The notes beneath the pieces were generated by a model. The model saw only the letters and a program-made list of their open reading frames with translations, made no database searches and was not told the DNA's origin. From Fusicatenibacter saccharivorans (GTDB lineage: Bacteria > Bacillota > Clostridia > Lachnospirales > Lachnospiraceae): a stretch of 64,000 nucleotides of DNA. The first letter of the stretch is position 1. Every line of letters begins with the position of its first letter. The translations under genes were made by a program, and so were the position numbers. The DNA is taken from the NCBI RefSeq assembly GCF_027667425.1, contig NZ_JAQEGR010000008.1:1-64000 (forward strand), written 5' to 3'. Of the stretch, positions 32,436 to 41,109 are shown piece after piece.

Positions 32436-33677
32436 ATGAAACAAAATCGAAAACGAAAAGAGACGGCGGGCATGAATTTTCTCCGCTATCTCGGCCCGGG
32501 ACTTCTTGTCACGGTCGGTTTTATCGACCCGGGAAACTGGGCATCCAACATTGCCGCCGGATCGGGTTACGGCTACGAGCTTCTGTGGATGGTCACCCTG
32601 TCCACGATCATGCTGATTTTTCTGCAGCACAATGCGGCGCATCTCGGCATTGTCACGGGAAAGTGCCTCTCGGAGGCGGCGAGCCTCTATCTGCCTGCGT
32701 GGCTGAAAAACACGATTCTTGCGACGGCGATGATGGCAGCGGTGGCGACCGCAATGGCGGAGATCCTCGGCGGTGCGATTGCGCTCCAGATGCTGTTCGG
32801 CATTCCGATCAAGCTCGGCAGCATGATGATTCTCGTGCTGGTTCTGATCTGTGAGTTTACAAGTGCTTACAAACGGATTGAAAAACTGATCATTGTGTTT
32901 GTCTCGCTGATCGGCTTTTCGTTCCTCTTCGAGGTCTGGATCGCCGATATCGACTGGGCGCAGGCGGCTGTCGGCTGGGTAAAACCGTCGTTTCCAGAGC
33001 ACTCAATGCCGGTCATCTTAAGCGTCCTCGGTGCGGTCGTCATGCCGCACAACCTGTTTCTCCACTCGGAAATTATTCAGAGCCGCCAGTGGAATCTTGA
33101 GGATGATGAGGTGATTGCGCGCCAGTTAAAGTATGAGTTCAAAGACACCCTGTTTTCCATGATCATCGGATGGGCCATCAACAGTGCAATGATCCTGATG
33201 GCGGCCGCAACGTTTTTCCAGCCGCAGAATGCAAAGCAGGTGGATGATCTCGCAACGGCGGGAAAGATGCTGACACCTCTCCTTGGAAATGCCGCATCGG
33301 TGATTTTTGCAGCAGCGCTTCTGCTCGCCGGAATTTCATCGAGCATCACCGCGGGAATGGCGGGCGGAACGATTTTTTCGGGGATTTTTAACAAGCCGTA
33401 TGAGATCAAGAGTAAGGAGACACGCTGGGGAATCCTTCTTACCATGATCCCGGCCGCAGCGGTCATTCTTCTGATTGATTCCCCGTTCCAGGGCCTTCTC
33501 TATTCACAGATGTTCCTTGGAATGCAGCTCCCGATTACGGTATTTACACAGATTTATCTGACGTCCTCGAAAAAAGTCATGGGAAAATACGCGAACAGTC
33601 TGCAGCTGAAAATTGCCCTGTTTGCGATTGCGGTGATTGTGACACTGCTGAATATCGCGCTGCTGTTTGTGCAGTAA
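32436..33677 (+). CDS. mntH: Nramp-family divalent metal transporter
   Basis: A 413-residue proton-coupled importer of Mn2+/Fe2+ with eleven helices. The two unwound metal-binding helices carry DPGNWASN (helix 1) and VVMPHNLFLHS (helix 6); the Met in MPHN is the usual mark of Mn/Fe rather than Mg transport. GAALALQ-like helix 3 and the SSSITAGMAGG loop are also present. The start is ATG 32436 with GAAAGGAAAG before it. A palindromic operator in the promoter suggests repression by metal. A strong terminator separates it from the convergent LysR gene. Confidence 0.92.
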   Translation: MKQNRKRKETAGMNFLRYLGPGLLVTVGFIDPGNWASNIAAGSGYGYELLWMVTLSTIMLIFLQHNAAHLGIVTGKCLSEAASLYLPAWLKNTILATAMMAAVATAMAEILGGAIALQMLFGIPIKLGSMMILVLVLICEFTSAYKRIEKLIIVFVSLIGFSFLFEVWIADIDWAQAAVGWVKPSFPEHSMPVILSVLGAVVMPHNLFLHSEIIQSRQWNLEDDEVIARQLKYEFKDTLFSMIIGWAINSAMILMAAATFFQPQNAKQVDDLATAGKMLTPLLGNAASVIFAAALLLAGISSSITAGMAGGTIFSGIFNKPYEIKSKETRWGILLTMIPAAAVILLIDSPFQGLLYSQMFLGMQLPITVFTQIYLTSSKKVMGKYANSLQLKIALFAIAVIVTLLNIALLFVQ

Positions 33678-33699
33678 AAAGAATGAGAAATAAAAAAAA

Positions 33700-33748
33700 G
33701 AAGTCCGCTGCGCTGCTCCCTGAAAAAGAGACCGGCGCAGCGGACTTC
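33700..33748. terminator. Bidirectional terminator between mntH and the LysR gene
   Basis: GAAGTCCGCTGCGC pairs perfectly with GCGCAGCGGACTTC; A-rich before and T-rich after, so it works in both directions. Confidence 0.92.
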
Positions 33749-33753
33749 TTCTA

Positions 33754-34611
33754 TTATAATATGCTCTCCATGCAGGCATCGACAAAGTCCTGCAGAAGCG
33801 GAGAGAGTTTCCGCCCCTTTTTCCAGATCACGGCGATCTGCGTTTCCAGGTCGCTTTCTGCGAGCGGCTGGATGCGGAGTCCCTGGCAGAGAGAGCTCAT
33901 GGACTGCGGGAAAATGGCAGTAGCAAGGCCTTCCTTTGCCCAGAGCATCGCGCCGCGGGGATCGTCGCAGACACAGAAGAGATCCGGTTCCATGCCGCGC
34001 GAGTGGAATGCATCCATGATAAGTGCCTCGTACCGGCGGTAGATGATAAGTGGAATATTTAAAAGGTCCGAAAGTTTTAGCGCTCCGTTCTTCTCGGGAA
34101 GCATATCTTTGGAAGAAACGGCAATCATAGGTTCAGAGCTTAAAATTTTATAGTCGACATCATCGAGCCGCAGCGGCGTGCGGGCAATGGAAATATCAAT
34201 GATGCCGTCCATCAGATAGCGGTACAGGGTGTAGGTGATGCCGTCATGTACTTCGAAGTTGACGTCGGGATTGCGGCGGGAAAAAAGCGAGACACACGGC
34301 ATGATTGTCGCAACTGTGGTCGGTGTGATGCCAAGTCGGAGAACCCGCTTTTTGCCGACCTTTGCGACCTCAAGCTCCGTCGATTTCACGTACTCGAGCA
34401 GGCTGGCGGAGCGGTCGTACAGCAGTTTTCCGGCCTCCGTCAGACGGACACCCTGGCGGGTGCGTTCAAACAGGATGACGTTCAGTTCCGTTTCGAGCTG
34501 TTTTAACTGGTAGCTGAGCGGCGGCTGGGACATGTTGAGGCGGCGGGCGGCCTCGTGAATACTTTCGGTTTCGGCGATGACGCGGAAATATTCAAGCTGG
34601 CGCAGTTCCAT
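33754..34611 (-). CDS. LysR-family transcriptional regulator
   Basis: A 285-residue regulator. The N-terminal winged helix reads MELRQLEYFRVIAETESIHEAARRLNMSQPPLSYQLKQLE (written here in pieces as ELRQLEYFRVIAET and RLNMSQPPLSYQL), followed by a long linker helix and a two-lobed effector domain (LRLGITPTTVATIMP, ISIARTPL). It is divergent from an ABC exporter operon, with a dyad in the shared spacer, so it probably controls that operon. The effector is unknown; AlsR/CynR-like members sense small organic acids. Confidence 0.9.
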   Translation of the reverse strand: MELRQLEYFRVIAETESIHEAARRLNMSQPPLSYQLKQLETELNVILFERTRQGVRLTEAGKLLYDRSASLLEYVKSTELEVAKVGKKRVLRLGITPTTVATIMPCVSLFSRRNPDVNFEVHDGITYTLYRYLMDGIIDISIARTPLRLDDVDYKILSSEPMIAVSSKDMLPEKNGALKLSDLLNIPLIIYRRYEALIMDAFHSRGMEPDLFCVCDDPRGAMLWAKEGLATAIFPQSMSSLCQGLRIQPLAESDLETQIAVIWKKGRKLSPLLQDFVDACMESIL

Positions 34612-34673
34612 AAGAGACTTCCTTTCGTGAAATTATCTATGATATTAAAATTATATCACTAAGCTATAAAAAC

Positions 34674-34688
34674 AATACTATTCGTATT
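34674..34688. promoter_or_regulatory. Possible LysR binding dyad
   Basis: AATAC-TATTC-GTATT is a perfect dyad between the divergent LysR and ABC genes and fits the loose T-N11-A rule. About 137 bases separate the two genes. Confidence 0.45.
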
Positions 34689-34748
34689 AATCATATGAGA
34701 TTATACTGTCAATGTCAAGAAACAAAGAAATGGAGAGTGAAAAAGAAG

Positions 34749-36509
34749 ATGAAAAGTCTTGGAGTCTACTTGAAGCACTACAAAAAAGAGAGCATCATCG
34801 CTCCTTTGTTCAAGCTTCTGGAAGTCGTATTCGACCTTCTGGTGCCGATGGTTGTTGCCCAGATCATCGATGTGGGTATCGCAGGCAATAACCGTCCGTA
34901 CATCGTCAGCCGTTTTGGAATCCTCGTTCTGATGGCGGCAGTCGGACTTTGCTGCAGCTTCACCGCGCAGTATTTCGCGGCAAAAGCGAGCGTCGGCTGT
35001 GCAACCGAGCTTCGCCAGGCGGTCTTTGATCACATCCAGGCTCTGTCCTTTACGGAGCTGGATACCATTGGAACCGATACGCTGATCACCCGTCTGATCA
35101 ACGATATCAACCAGGTGCAGAACGGAATCAACATGGGTCTGCGTCTGCTGCTGCGGAGTCCGTTTATCGTATTCGGTTCCGTTGTGATGGCATTTACCGT
35201 CAACGTAAAATGTGCCATCGTATTCCTGGTTACTATTCCGATCCTGTTCGTTGCTGTATTCGGCATTATGCTGGTCAGCATCCCGCTGTTCAAAAAGGTA
35301 CAGGCGGCACTCGACCGCGTCACCGGAATGACAAGAGAAAATCTGAACGGTGTCCGTGTCATCCGTGCGTTCTGCCGTGAGGAGCAGTCTGTTGCCGATT
35401 TCGAAAAGAGCAACGATGAGCTGACTTGTCTGAACGAGTTTGTCGGAAAAATTTCCGCACTGTTAAATCCGCTGACCTATGTCCTCATCAACATCGCAGC
35501 CGTTGTCCTGATCTGGCAGGCAGGCCTTCAGGTTAACATCGGCAGTATGCAGCAGGGACAGGTTGTCGCACTTTACAACTACATGCTGCAGATCATCGTG
35601 GAACTGATCAAACTGGCATCGCTCATCATCACCTTAAACAAATCCGTTGCCTGTGCAGAGCGTGTCTCCGGCGTACTGGCGGTTCCGACAACCATGAACT
35701 ACCCGGCAAAAGGCGGCGCTGCAAAGAAAGTAACTGGCGATGCAGCTGTTACATTTAAAAATGTCAGCTTCACCTATGCAGGAGCCGGCGCAGAGAGCTT
35801 ATCGGATATCAGCTTTACCGCAAAACGCGGACAGACCATCGGAATCATCGGCGGTACCGGAAGCGGAAAATCGACGCTGGTCAGCCTGATTTCCCGTTTC
35901 TACGATGCGACCAGCGGTGACGTCATGGTAGACGGCGAGAATGTAAAGAATTACACGAAAGAAGAGCTCTGCAATAAAGTCGGTGTTGTTCAGCAGAGAG
36001 CAGTGCTCTTTAAAGGCAGCATCCGCGACAATATGAAGTGGGGCAAAGAGGACGCCACCGATGCAGAAATCTGGGAGGCGCTCACCACAGCCCAGGCGAA
36101 AGAAGTCGTAGAAGGCAAACAGGATCAGCTCGATTTTATGCTGGAGCAGAATGGAAAGAACCTCTCCGGCGGACAGAAACAGCGTCTTTCTATTGCGCGT
36201 GCGCTGGTAAAAAAACCGGAAATCCTGATTCTGGACGACAGCTCGAGTGCGCTTGACTTTGCAACGGATGCAAAACTCCGCAAAGCCGTCCACAATCTCG
36301 AAGGAAACACGACAACCTTCCTCGTATCCCAGCGAATCGCCGGCATCCGTCAGGCAGACCAGATCCTCGTCCTTGGAAATGGTACGCTCGAAGGAAACGG
36401 CACACACGACGAGCTGATGAAAACCTGCGAGGTTTACCGCGAGATTTACTTCTCCCAGTTCCCGGAAGAGCGTGCAGCTTATAACAACGAAAGCGGGGTG
36501 ATCGCATGA
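34749..36509 (+). CDS. Heterodimeric ABC exporter, first subunit (degenerate site)
   Basis: ATG 34749 is preferred to ATG 34695, giving 586 residues: a six-helix exporter membrane domain (to about residue 300) and a nucleotide-binding domain. Walker A is GGTGSGKST, the signature LSGGQKQRLSIARAL is perfect, but Walker B reads ILILDDSSSALD, with Asp in place of the catalytic Glu. In heterodimeric exporters such as LmrCD or BmrCD this is the mark of the subunit contributing the inactive site. Its partner overlaps by four bases. Substrates are typically drugs, lipids or peptides. Confidence 0.92.
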   Translation: MKSLGVYLKHYKKESIIAPLFKLLEVVFDLLVPMVVAQIIDVGIAGNNRPYIVSRFGILVLMAAVGLCCSFTAQYFAAKASVGCATELRQAVFDHIQALSFTELDTIGTDTLITRLINDINQVQNGINMGLRLLLRSPFIVFGSVVMAFTVNVKCAIVFLVTIPILFVAVFGIMLVSIPLFKKVQAALDRVTGMTRENLNGVRVIRAFCREEQSVADFEKSNDELTCLNEFVGKISALLNPLTYVLINIAAVVLIWQAGLQVNIGSMQQGQVVALYNYMLQIIVELIKLASLIITLNKSVACAERVSGVLAVPTTMNYPAKGGAAKKVTGDAAVTFKNVSFTYAGAGAESLSDISFTAKRGQTIGIIGGTGSGKSTLVSLISRFYDATSGDVMVDGENVKNYTKEELCNKVGVVQQRAVLFKGSIRDNMKWGKEDATDAEIWEALTTAQAKEVVEGKQDQLDFMLEQNGKNLSGGQKQRLSIARALVKKPEILILDDSSSALDFATDAKLRKAVHNLEGNTTTFLVSQRIAGIRQADQILVLGNGTLEGNGTHDELMKTCEVYREIYFSQFPEERAAYNNESGVIA

Positions 36510-38260
36510 AAAAGACAGAAAACAAGTCCGGAAAAAGCGGCATGCAGGTCATGAAAAAGCTGATGGCGTTTATCGGAAATTATAAAATTTTCTTAGGCCT
36601 TAGTATTGTCCTGGCTGCGGTTACCGTTATTTTACAGCTTTATATTCCGATCCTGTTCGGCGATGCGATCGATGAGGTCGTTGCAGCCCACCAGGTCAAT
36701 TTCCCGGAGATGTGGTTCTATCTGAAACGAATCGTATTCTTTACCCTCGTTTCCGCACTTTCCGCATGGATCATGAACCTGATCAACAACCGTATGACGT
36801 ACCGCATCGTGCGCGACCTTCGTTCCCAGGCGATCCGTCATATCCAGGTGCTGCCGCTGTCCTATCTGGATCAGCACAGCTCCGGAGACATCGTAAGCCG
36901 TGTTATCGCAGATACCGATATCTTATCGGACGGTCTTCTGCTTGGCTTTACGCAGCTGTTCTCCGGCATCGTAACCATTATTGTGACACTGTTTTTCATG
37001 TTCTCGAAGAACGTATGGATCACCCTTCTTGTGATCTGCCTGACACCTCTGAGCTTCTTCGTGGCAAAATTTATTTCCGGCCGCTCGTTCAAAATGTTCC
37101 AGAAACAGAGTGAGACGAGAGGAAAACAGACCGCACTCATCGATGAGATGATCGGAAACCAGAAAGTAGTCAAAGCGTTCGGCTATGAGGAAAAAGCTTC
37201 CGAGCGTTTTGCAGAGATCAACAAAGATCTGCAGAAATACAGCCAGCAGGCCGTGTTCTACAGTTCCTTAACGAACCCGTCTACCCGTTTTGTCAACAAC
37301 GTGATCTATGCCGGTGTTGCCCTTGTGGGAGCTTTCATGATCCCGGGCGGTGCGCTGACTGTCGGCGGACTTTCCGTTCTGCTGTCGTACGCAAACCAGT
37401 ATATGAAACCGTTCAATGATATCAGTTCCGTTATCACCGAGATGCAGAACGCGCTTGCCTGCGCAGGCCGTATCTTTGCTCTTCTGGAAGAGAAAGAGGA
37501 GAGTGCAGACCCGGCCGGAATGATCGGTACCGTGACGGGAAATGTGACGATCGATGATGTAGCATTTAGTTATGACAAAGAGAAAAAACTGATCGAGAAC
37601 TTTAATCTTGACGTACAGCCGGGCATGCGTGTTGCCATTGTCGGCCCGACCGGATGCGGAAAGACGACGTTTATCAACCTGCTGATGCGCTTCTATGATG
37701 TCGATGCCGGAAAGGTCTGCATCGACGGAAAGCCGATCGACGAACTGTCCCGCCATGCGCTCCGCAGCTGCTTTGGTATGGTGCTGCAGGATACCTGGAT
37801 CAAACAGGGAACCGTGCGCGACAACATCAGCTTCGGAAAGCCGGATGCGACGGAAGAGGAGATCATCAATGCGGCCAAAGAGGCACACAGCTGGGAGTTT
37901 ATCAAGCGTCTGCCGAAGGGACTTGACACGGTTCTCAGCGAAGACAGCATCAGCCAGGGGCAGAAACAGCTTCTTTGTATCACCCGTGTCATGCTCTGCC
38001 TGCCGCCGATGCTGATCCTCGACGAGGCGACCTCCAGCATCGATACCCGTACCGAACTGCAGGTTCAGGAGGCGTTTGACAAGCTGATGCAGGGCAGAAC
38101 GAGTTTCGTCGTTGCCCACCGTCTGTCCACGATCCGCAATGCTTCGCTGATCCTCGTCATGAAAGACGGAAAGATTATCGAGCAGGGACGCCATGAGGAG
38201 CTTCTTGAGAAGAAAGGCTTCTACTACAATCTGTACAACAGCCAGTTCCAGGCGTCATAA
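36506..38260 (+). CDS. Heterodimeric ABC exporter, second subunit
   Basis: A 584-residue partner whose ATG overlaps the stop of the first subunit. It has the six-helix exporter domain (FIGNYKIFLGLSIVLAAVTV and onwards) and a nucleotide-binding domain with Walker A GPTGCGKTT, Walker B MLILDEATSSID (catalytic Glu present) and the altered signature ISQGQKQLLCITRV in place of LSGGQ. The normal Walker B with the bad signature here, and the reverse in the first subunit, give one working and one dead ATP site per dimer. Confidence 0.93.
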   Translation: MKKTENKSGKSGMQVMKKLMAFIGNYKIFLGLSIVLAAVTVILQLYIPILFGDAIDEVVAAHQVNFPEMWFYLKRIVFFTLVSALSAWIMNLINNRMTYRIVRDLRSQAIRHIQVLPLSYLDQHSSGDIVSRVIADTDILSDGLLLGFTQLFSGIVTIIVTLFFMFSKNVWITLLVICLTPLSFFVAKFISGRSFKMFQKQSETRGKQTALIDEMIGNQKVVKAFGYEEKASERFAEINKDLQKYSQQAVFYSSLTNPSTRFVNNVIYAGVALVGAFMIPGGALTVGGLSVLLSYANQYMKPFNDISSVITEMQNALACAGRIFALLEEKEESADPAGMIGTVTGNVTIDDVAFSYDKEKKLIENFNLDVQPGMRVAIVGPTGCGKTTFINLLMRFYDVDAGKVCIDGKPIDELSRHALRSCFGMVLQDTWIKQGTVRDNISFGKPDATEEEIINAAKEAHSWEFIKRLPKGLDTVLSEDSISQGQKQLLCITRVMLCLPPMLILDEATSSIDTRTELQVQEAFDKLMQGRTSFVVAHRLSTIRNASLILVMKDGKIIEQGRHEELLEKKGFYYNLYNSQFQAS

Positions 38261-38280
38261 AAGATATTTGGAAAAGAGAA

Positions 38281-38343
38281 CAGCAGATCTGTGCCGCGCA
38301 TGCGATTTTGAGGCGTGCGCGCGCAGATCTGCTGATTTTTTAT
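38281..38343 (+). terminator. Intrinsic terminator of the ABC exporter operon
   Basis: CAGCAGATCTG pairs with CAGATCTGCTG, with an inner GC-rich hairpin and a T-run. Confidence 0.88.
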
Positions 38344-38383
38344 ATGTTTTTGCAATATTCTGAAAAAAATACGGCATGGGGTA

Positions 38384-38412
38384 TTGACGAATCCTATCAC
38401 AGGTGCTATAGT
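38384..38412 (+). promoter_or_regulatory. Promoter of the riboswitch-controlled carrier
   Basis: TTGACG and TATAGT at 17-base spacing, about 40 bases before the first aptamer. Confidence 0.7.
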
Positions 38413-38451
38413 TTTACAAAAATAAAAAAAGACGTAGAAGTTTTTAGAAAA

Positions 38452-38656
38452 TGTGCGGAGAGCCTTTGGAAATTTAATTTTTGAAAGGTGCACGACCGAA
38501 GAAGTAAAACTTTCAGGTGCTGGTTCTCTTCTTAAAACAAGAACGGACGGGAGACGGCGAGGACTAAAAACGGAGTGGTCTCTGGAGAAGCTCTTGAAAA
38601 GAGTGCCGAAGGTGCAATGCAGCGATGCAGAATCTCTCAGGCAAAAGGACAGAGTC
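38452..38656 (+). promoter_or_regulatory. Tandem glycine riboswitch
   Basis: Two glycine aptamers in a row. The second (about 38573-38656) is textbook: GTGCCGAAGGTGCAA, then AATCTCTCAGGCAAAAGGAC. The first (about 38452-38556) has GCGGAGAGCC, GACCGAAG and CTTTCAGGTGC, then GGACGGGAGA as the end of its closing helix. A short linker joins them. The gene downstream is an alanine/glycine carrier, a known target class; binding glycine should switch transcription on or off through the terminator that follows. Confidence 0.93.
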
Positions 38657-38679
38657 AAAAAAGATACAGAAGAAGAACA

Positions 38680-38738
38680 GCCGCGGAACAAAAAAAGCGG
38701 TGCGCAGAAACGAAAAAATTCCGGAAGCGCGGTTTTTT
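38680..38738 (+). terminator. Terminator of the glycine riboswitch expression platform
   Basis: CCGC-GGAA pairs with TTCC-GGAA-GCG-CGG (interrupted stem) and is followed by TTTTTT. It lies between the second aptamer and the coding region. Confidence 0.6.
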
Positions 38739-38871
38739 GCTGTATTTTTCAATCAGAGCCATGTTCTGCAGGAAAAGTCCCGCAGGAGATGGTATTTTTT
38801 TTCTCAAAACGGTGCGGATGTGTGATCCACATCGTTCAGACCATACGTCGAATGGAAAGGGAGAAAAGAAA

Positions 38872-40236
38872 ATGGATGCATTGAATCAGGCAATTGCGCA
38901 GATTAGTGATGTGCTCTGGAACAGCGTACTGCTGTTTCTGCTGGTAGGTACGGGAGTTTATTTCTCTGTTCGGACCCGCTTTGTACAGGTAAGAAAGTTT
39001 AAGACCGCGTGGAACCGCGTCTTCGGCGGTTTCTCGTTAAAGGGTAAGAAGGCCGGAAAAGACGGCATGACTTCCTTCCAGGCGCTTGCAACAGCGATCG
39101 CCGCACAGGTCGGAACCGGAAACATCGCAGGATGTGCGACCGCACTCGTATCCGGCGGCCCGGGAGCCATCTTCTGGATGTGGCTTGCTGCGTTCTTCGG
39201 CATGGCAACGATCTACGGCGAGGCGTATCTCGCGCAGATCTCCAAACGCCGCGATGAGAACGGAGAAGTCATCGGAGGACCGGTTTACTACATTACCCAC
39301 GCATTCAAGGGAACGTTTGGAAAAGCACTGGCAGGCTTCTTTGCCGTAGCCGTTATTCTGGCGCTTGGCTTTATGGGAAATATGGTACAGTCGAACTCCA
39401 TCAGTGATGCGTTCTACACCGCATTTTCCGTACCGAAATGGGTGATGGGTGTGATTGTAGCCGTTCTCGCCGCATTCATTTTCATCGGAGGTATCTCCCG
39501 TATCGCATCCTTCACCGAAAAAGTTGTTCCGGTGATGGCAGCACTGTATCTCGTCGGAGCCCTTGTTGTTATTCTGATCAACATCCAGCATGTGCCGTCA
39601 GCGATTGCTTCGATCTTTATCTGTGCATTCCGTCCGGACGCCGTATTTGGTGCAGCAGCCGGTATTACCGTGCGGAAAGCCATGCGTTACGGTGTTGCCC
39701 GAGGCCTCTTCTCTAATGAAGCCGGTATGGGTTCCACCCCGCATGCCCATGCGATTGCCGATGTCGAGAACCCGGAGGATCAGGGTGAAGTAGCGATGAT
39801 CGGTGTCTTTATTGATACCTTCGTTGTCCTGACCATGACCGCTCTCGTTATTCTTTCTTCCGGCGTTCTGGAAGAGATGATGAGTACCGGTGTTAAAGGA
39901 ACCCCGGTCGCACAGGCGGCATTCCGAACCGGCCTCAAAGGCTTCGGACCGGCGTTCGTAGCGATCTGTCTTCTGTTCTTTGCATTCTCGACCATCGTCG
40001 GATGGTACTTTTTCGCAAGACAGAACGTACAGTATCTGTTCGGAAAGAAAGCAGTCGTTCCGTTCTCGCTGATCGTCGTTGTGTTCGTTTTCCTCGGCTC
40101 TCTGCTGAAAGTGGATCTCGTATGGAACCTGTCAGACCTCTTTAACGGCCTGATGGTAATTCCAAACCTCATGGCGTTGATCGTCCTCGCAGGAACCGTA
40201 GCAAAAGCGGCAAAAGGTGAAAAAGTAGAATTCTAA
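38872..40236 (+). CDS. AGCS-family alanine/glycine:cation symporter
   Basis: I place the start at ATG 38872, after AAAGGGAGAA, because the longer frame back to 38575 reads through the riboswitch and is not protein-like. The resulting 454 residues fit the family. Marks are GTGVYFSVRTRFVQVRKF at the start, AIAAQVGTGNIAGCATALVSGGPGAIFWMW (the AGCS signature and sodium site) and GVARGLFSNEAGMGSTPHAHA (second family signature). It imports glycine or alanine with Na+ or H+. The tandem glycine riboswitch upstream supports glycine as the main substrate. Confidence 0.93.
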   Translation: MDALNQAIAQISDVLWNSVLLFLLVGTGVYFSVRTRFVQVRKFKTAWNRVFGGFSLKGKKAGKDGMTSFQALATAIAAQVGTGNIAGCATALVSGGPGAIFWMWLAAFFGMATIYGEAYLAQISKRRDENGEVIGGPVYYITHAFKGTFGKALAGFFAVAVILALGFMGNMVQSNSISDAFYTAFSVPKWVMGVIVAVLAAFIFIGGISRIASFTEKVVPVMAALYLVGALVVILINIQHVPSAIASIFICAFRPDAVFGAAAGITVRKAMRYGVARGLFSNEAGMGSTPHAHAIADVENPEDQGEVAMIGVFIDTFVVLTMTALVILSSGVLEEMMSTGVKGTPVAQAAFRTGLKGFGPAFVAICLLFFAFSTIVGWYFFARQNVQYLFGKKAVVPFSLIVVVFVFLGSLLKVDLVWNLSDLFNGLMVIPNLMALIVLAGTVAKAAKGEKVEF

Positions 40237-40254
40237 TCATATATACAGAACGGG

Positions 40255-40296
40255 AAAAAGGAGGAAAGTCTGCTGATGCAGACTTTCCTCCTTTTT
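40255..40296 (+). terminator. Intrinsic terminator after the AGCS gene
   Basis: A perfect 19-pair stem beginning AAAAAGGAGGAAAG and a TGAT loop, ending in TTTTT. Its last T's overlap the palindromic element. Confidence 0.92.
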
Positions 40297-40446
40297 GCAA
40301 TTATTCAGAGCCACATCTCGATTCCGCTGCGCTGCATCTCGATGTGGCTTCTCGCCATATAAAATTTCAAGAAGAACTGTTCGTTCATGCGAGCATGACT
40401 CACAGTTCTTCTTGAAATTTTGCATGGCTCTGAATAATTGCAAAAA
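40292..40446. repeat. 155 bp palindromic element with a three-arm fold
   Basis: Outer arms of 22 bases at 40292-40313 and 40425-40446 are perfect inverted repeats (they start TTTTTGCAATTATTC). Inside lie two further hairpins: CCACATC/GATGTGG (40311-40347), and a perfect 20-base pair of arms at 40361-40380 and 40402-40421 (starting AAAATTTCAAGAAG), whose loop holds TCATGC/GCATGA. There is no open reading frame. The cloverleaf-like design with perfect arms suggests a MITE-like or REP-like mobile repeat, or a structured RNA. No second copy was found in this window. Confidence 0.8.
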
Positions 40447-40492
40447 GAAAGACCGGCAGGGGAGCTACCGATCTTTCAAGGGGAGTATAAAT

Positions 40493-40514
40493 AATTAATA
40501 AGGGGTTATTAATT
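40493..40514. repeat. AT-rich palindrome upstream of the small repeat peptide gene
   Basis: AATTAATAA-GGGG-TTATTAATT is a perfect dyad. It could be an operator or a small hairpin. The region 40,447-40,789 holds no convincing gene; the frame at 40527-40793 has no binding site. Confidence 0.45.
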
Positions 40515-40789
40515 GTAAAAAAATTTATGAAGGGTAAATTCTTTTACAAAATTGATTATAATACAGATAACGGGAAAAAGCAACATCGAAATTCAAAAGT
40601 TGGAAAAAATTACCACAATTTGGAAAGCAGTGGTCCGAAAGCAGGAAAAACACTGTATTTTTGGGCTTGCATTCCCCACTTTGGAACAGATACCGTGGAA
40701 AAACAGGGTTCTGGATGCATAATCTGCGCGGAAAAAGCGATACTAAAGGATGTCGCAGGACAAAAAAACATTCAGGAGGAAACAAGATT

Positions 40790-40990
40790 ATGACCAGAAA
40801 CAGCAAAAATGAATACAGCAAAAATGAATACAGCAAAAACGAGTACAGCAAAAACGGATACGAGAAAAGCGAATACAGCAAAAACAAGAAGAACAGCAGA
40901 GACTGCAATCATGTGAAAGACCGTGAGATGTCATCCTACGGTCAGCAGAACCGGGAGCAGGACGAGAAGGATGAGTATGAAAAATACTAA
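40790..40990 (+). CDS. Small hydrophilic peptide with SKNEY repeats
   Basis: ATG 40790 has a strong AGGAGGA ten bases upstream and opens a 66-residue frame. Residues 5-32 are made of a five-residue repeat (SKNEY, SKNEY, SKNEY, SKNGYEKSEY, SKNKK) coded by a 15 bp tandem repeat. The rest is polar and highly charged (RDCNHVKDREMSS, ending DEKDEYEKY), with a single Cys. There is no membrane segment or signal peptide. Disordered. The good binding site and the terminator that follows argue for expression, but the product is unlike any family I know. Confidence 0.6.
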   Translation: MTRNSKNEYSKNEYSKNEYSKNGYEKSEYSKNKKNSRDCNHVKDREMSSYGQQNREQDEKDEYEKY

Positions 40991-41013
40991 GTAAACCTTG
41001 GGATTCCAGCAGA

Positions 41014-41058
41014 AAAAGCCGGCGGAGGGTCCCATACGGACTCTGCCGCCGGTTTCTG
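41014..41058 (+). terminator. Terminator after the repeat peptide gene
   Basis: AAGCCGGCGG pairs with CCGCCGGTTT, with an inner AGGGTCC/GGACTCT helix. It has a T-rich end only on the minus side (TTTTTCTGC), so it may be two-way. Confidence 0.6.
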
Positions 41059-41109
41059 CATACATATAAAACAGGAGAGAAAGTCAGATCCGGAGAGGGG
41101 GACCAGGAT

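Noticed and set aside
38575..38871. Long N-terminal extension of the AGCS carrier
   Set aside because: It reads through the second glycine aptamer and terminator, has no ribosome binding site, and the family starts at ATG 38872.
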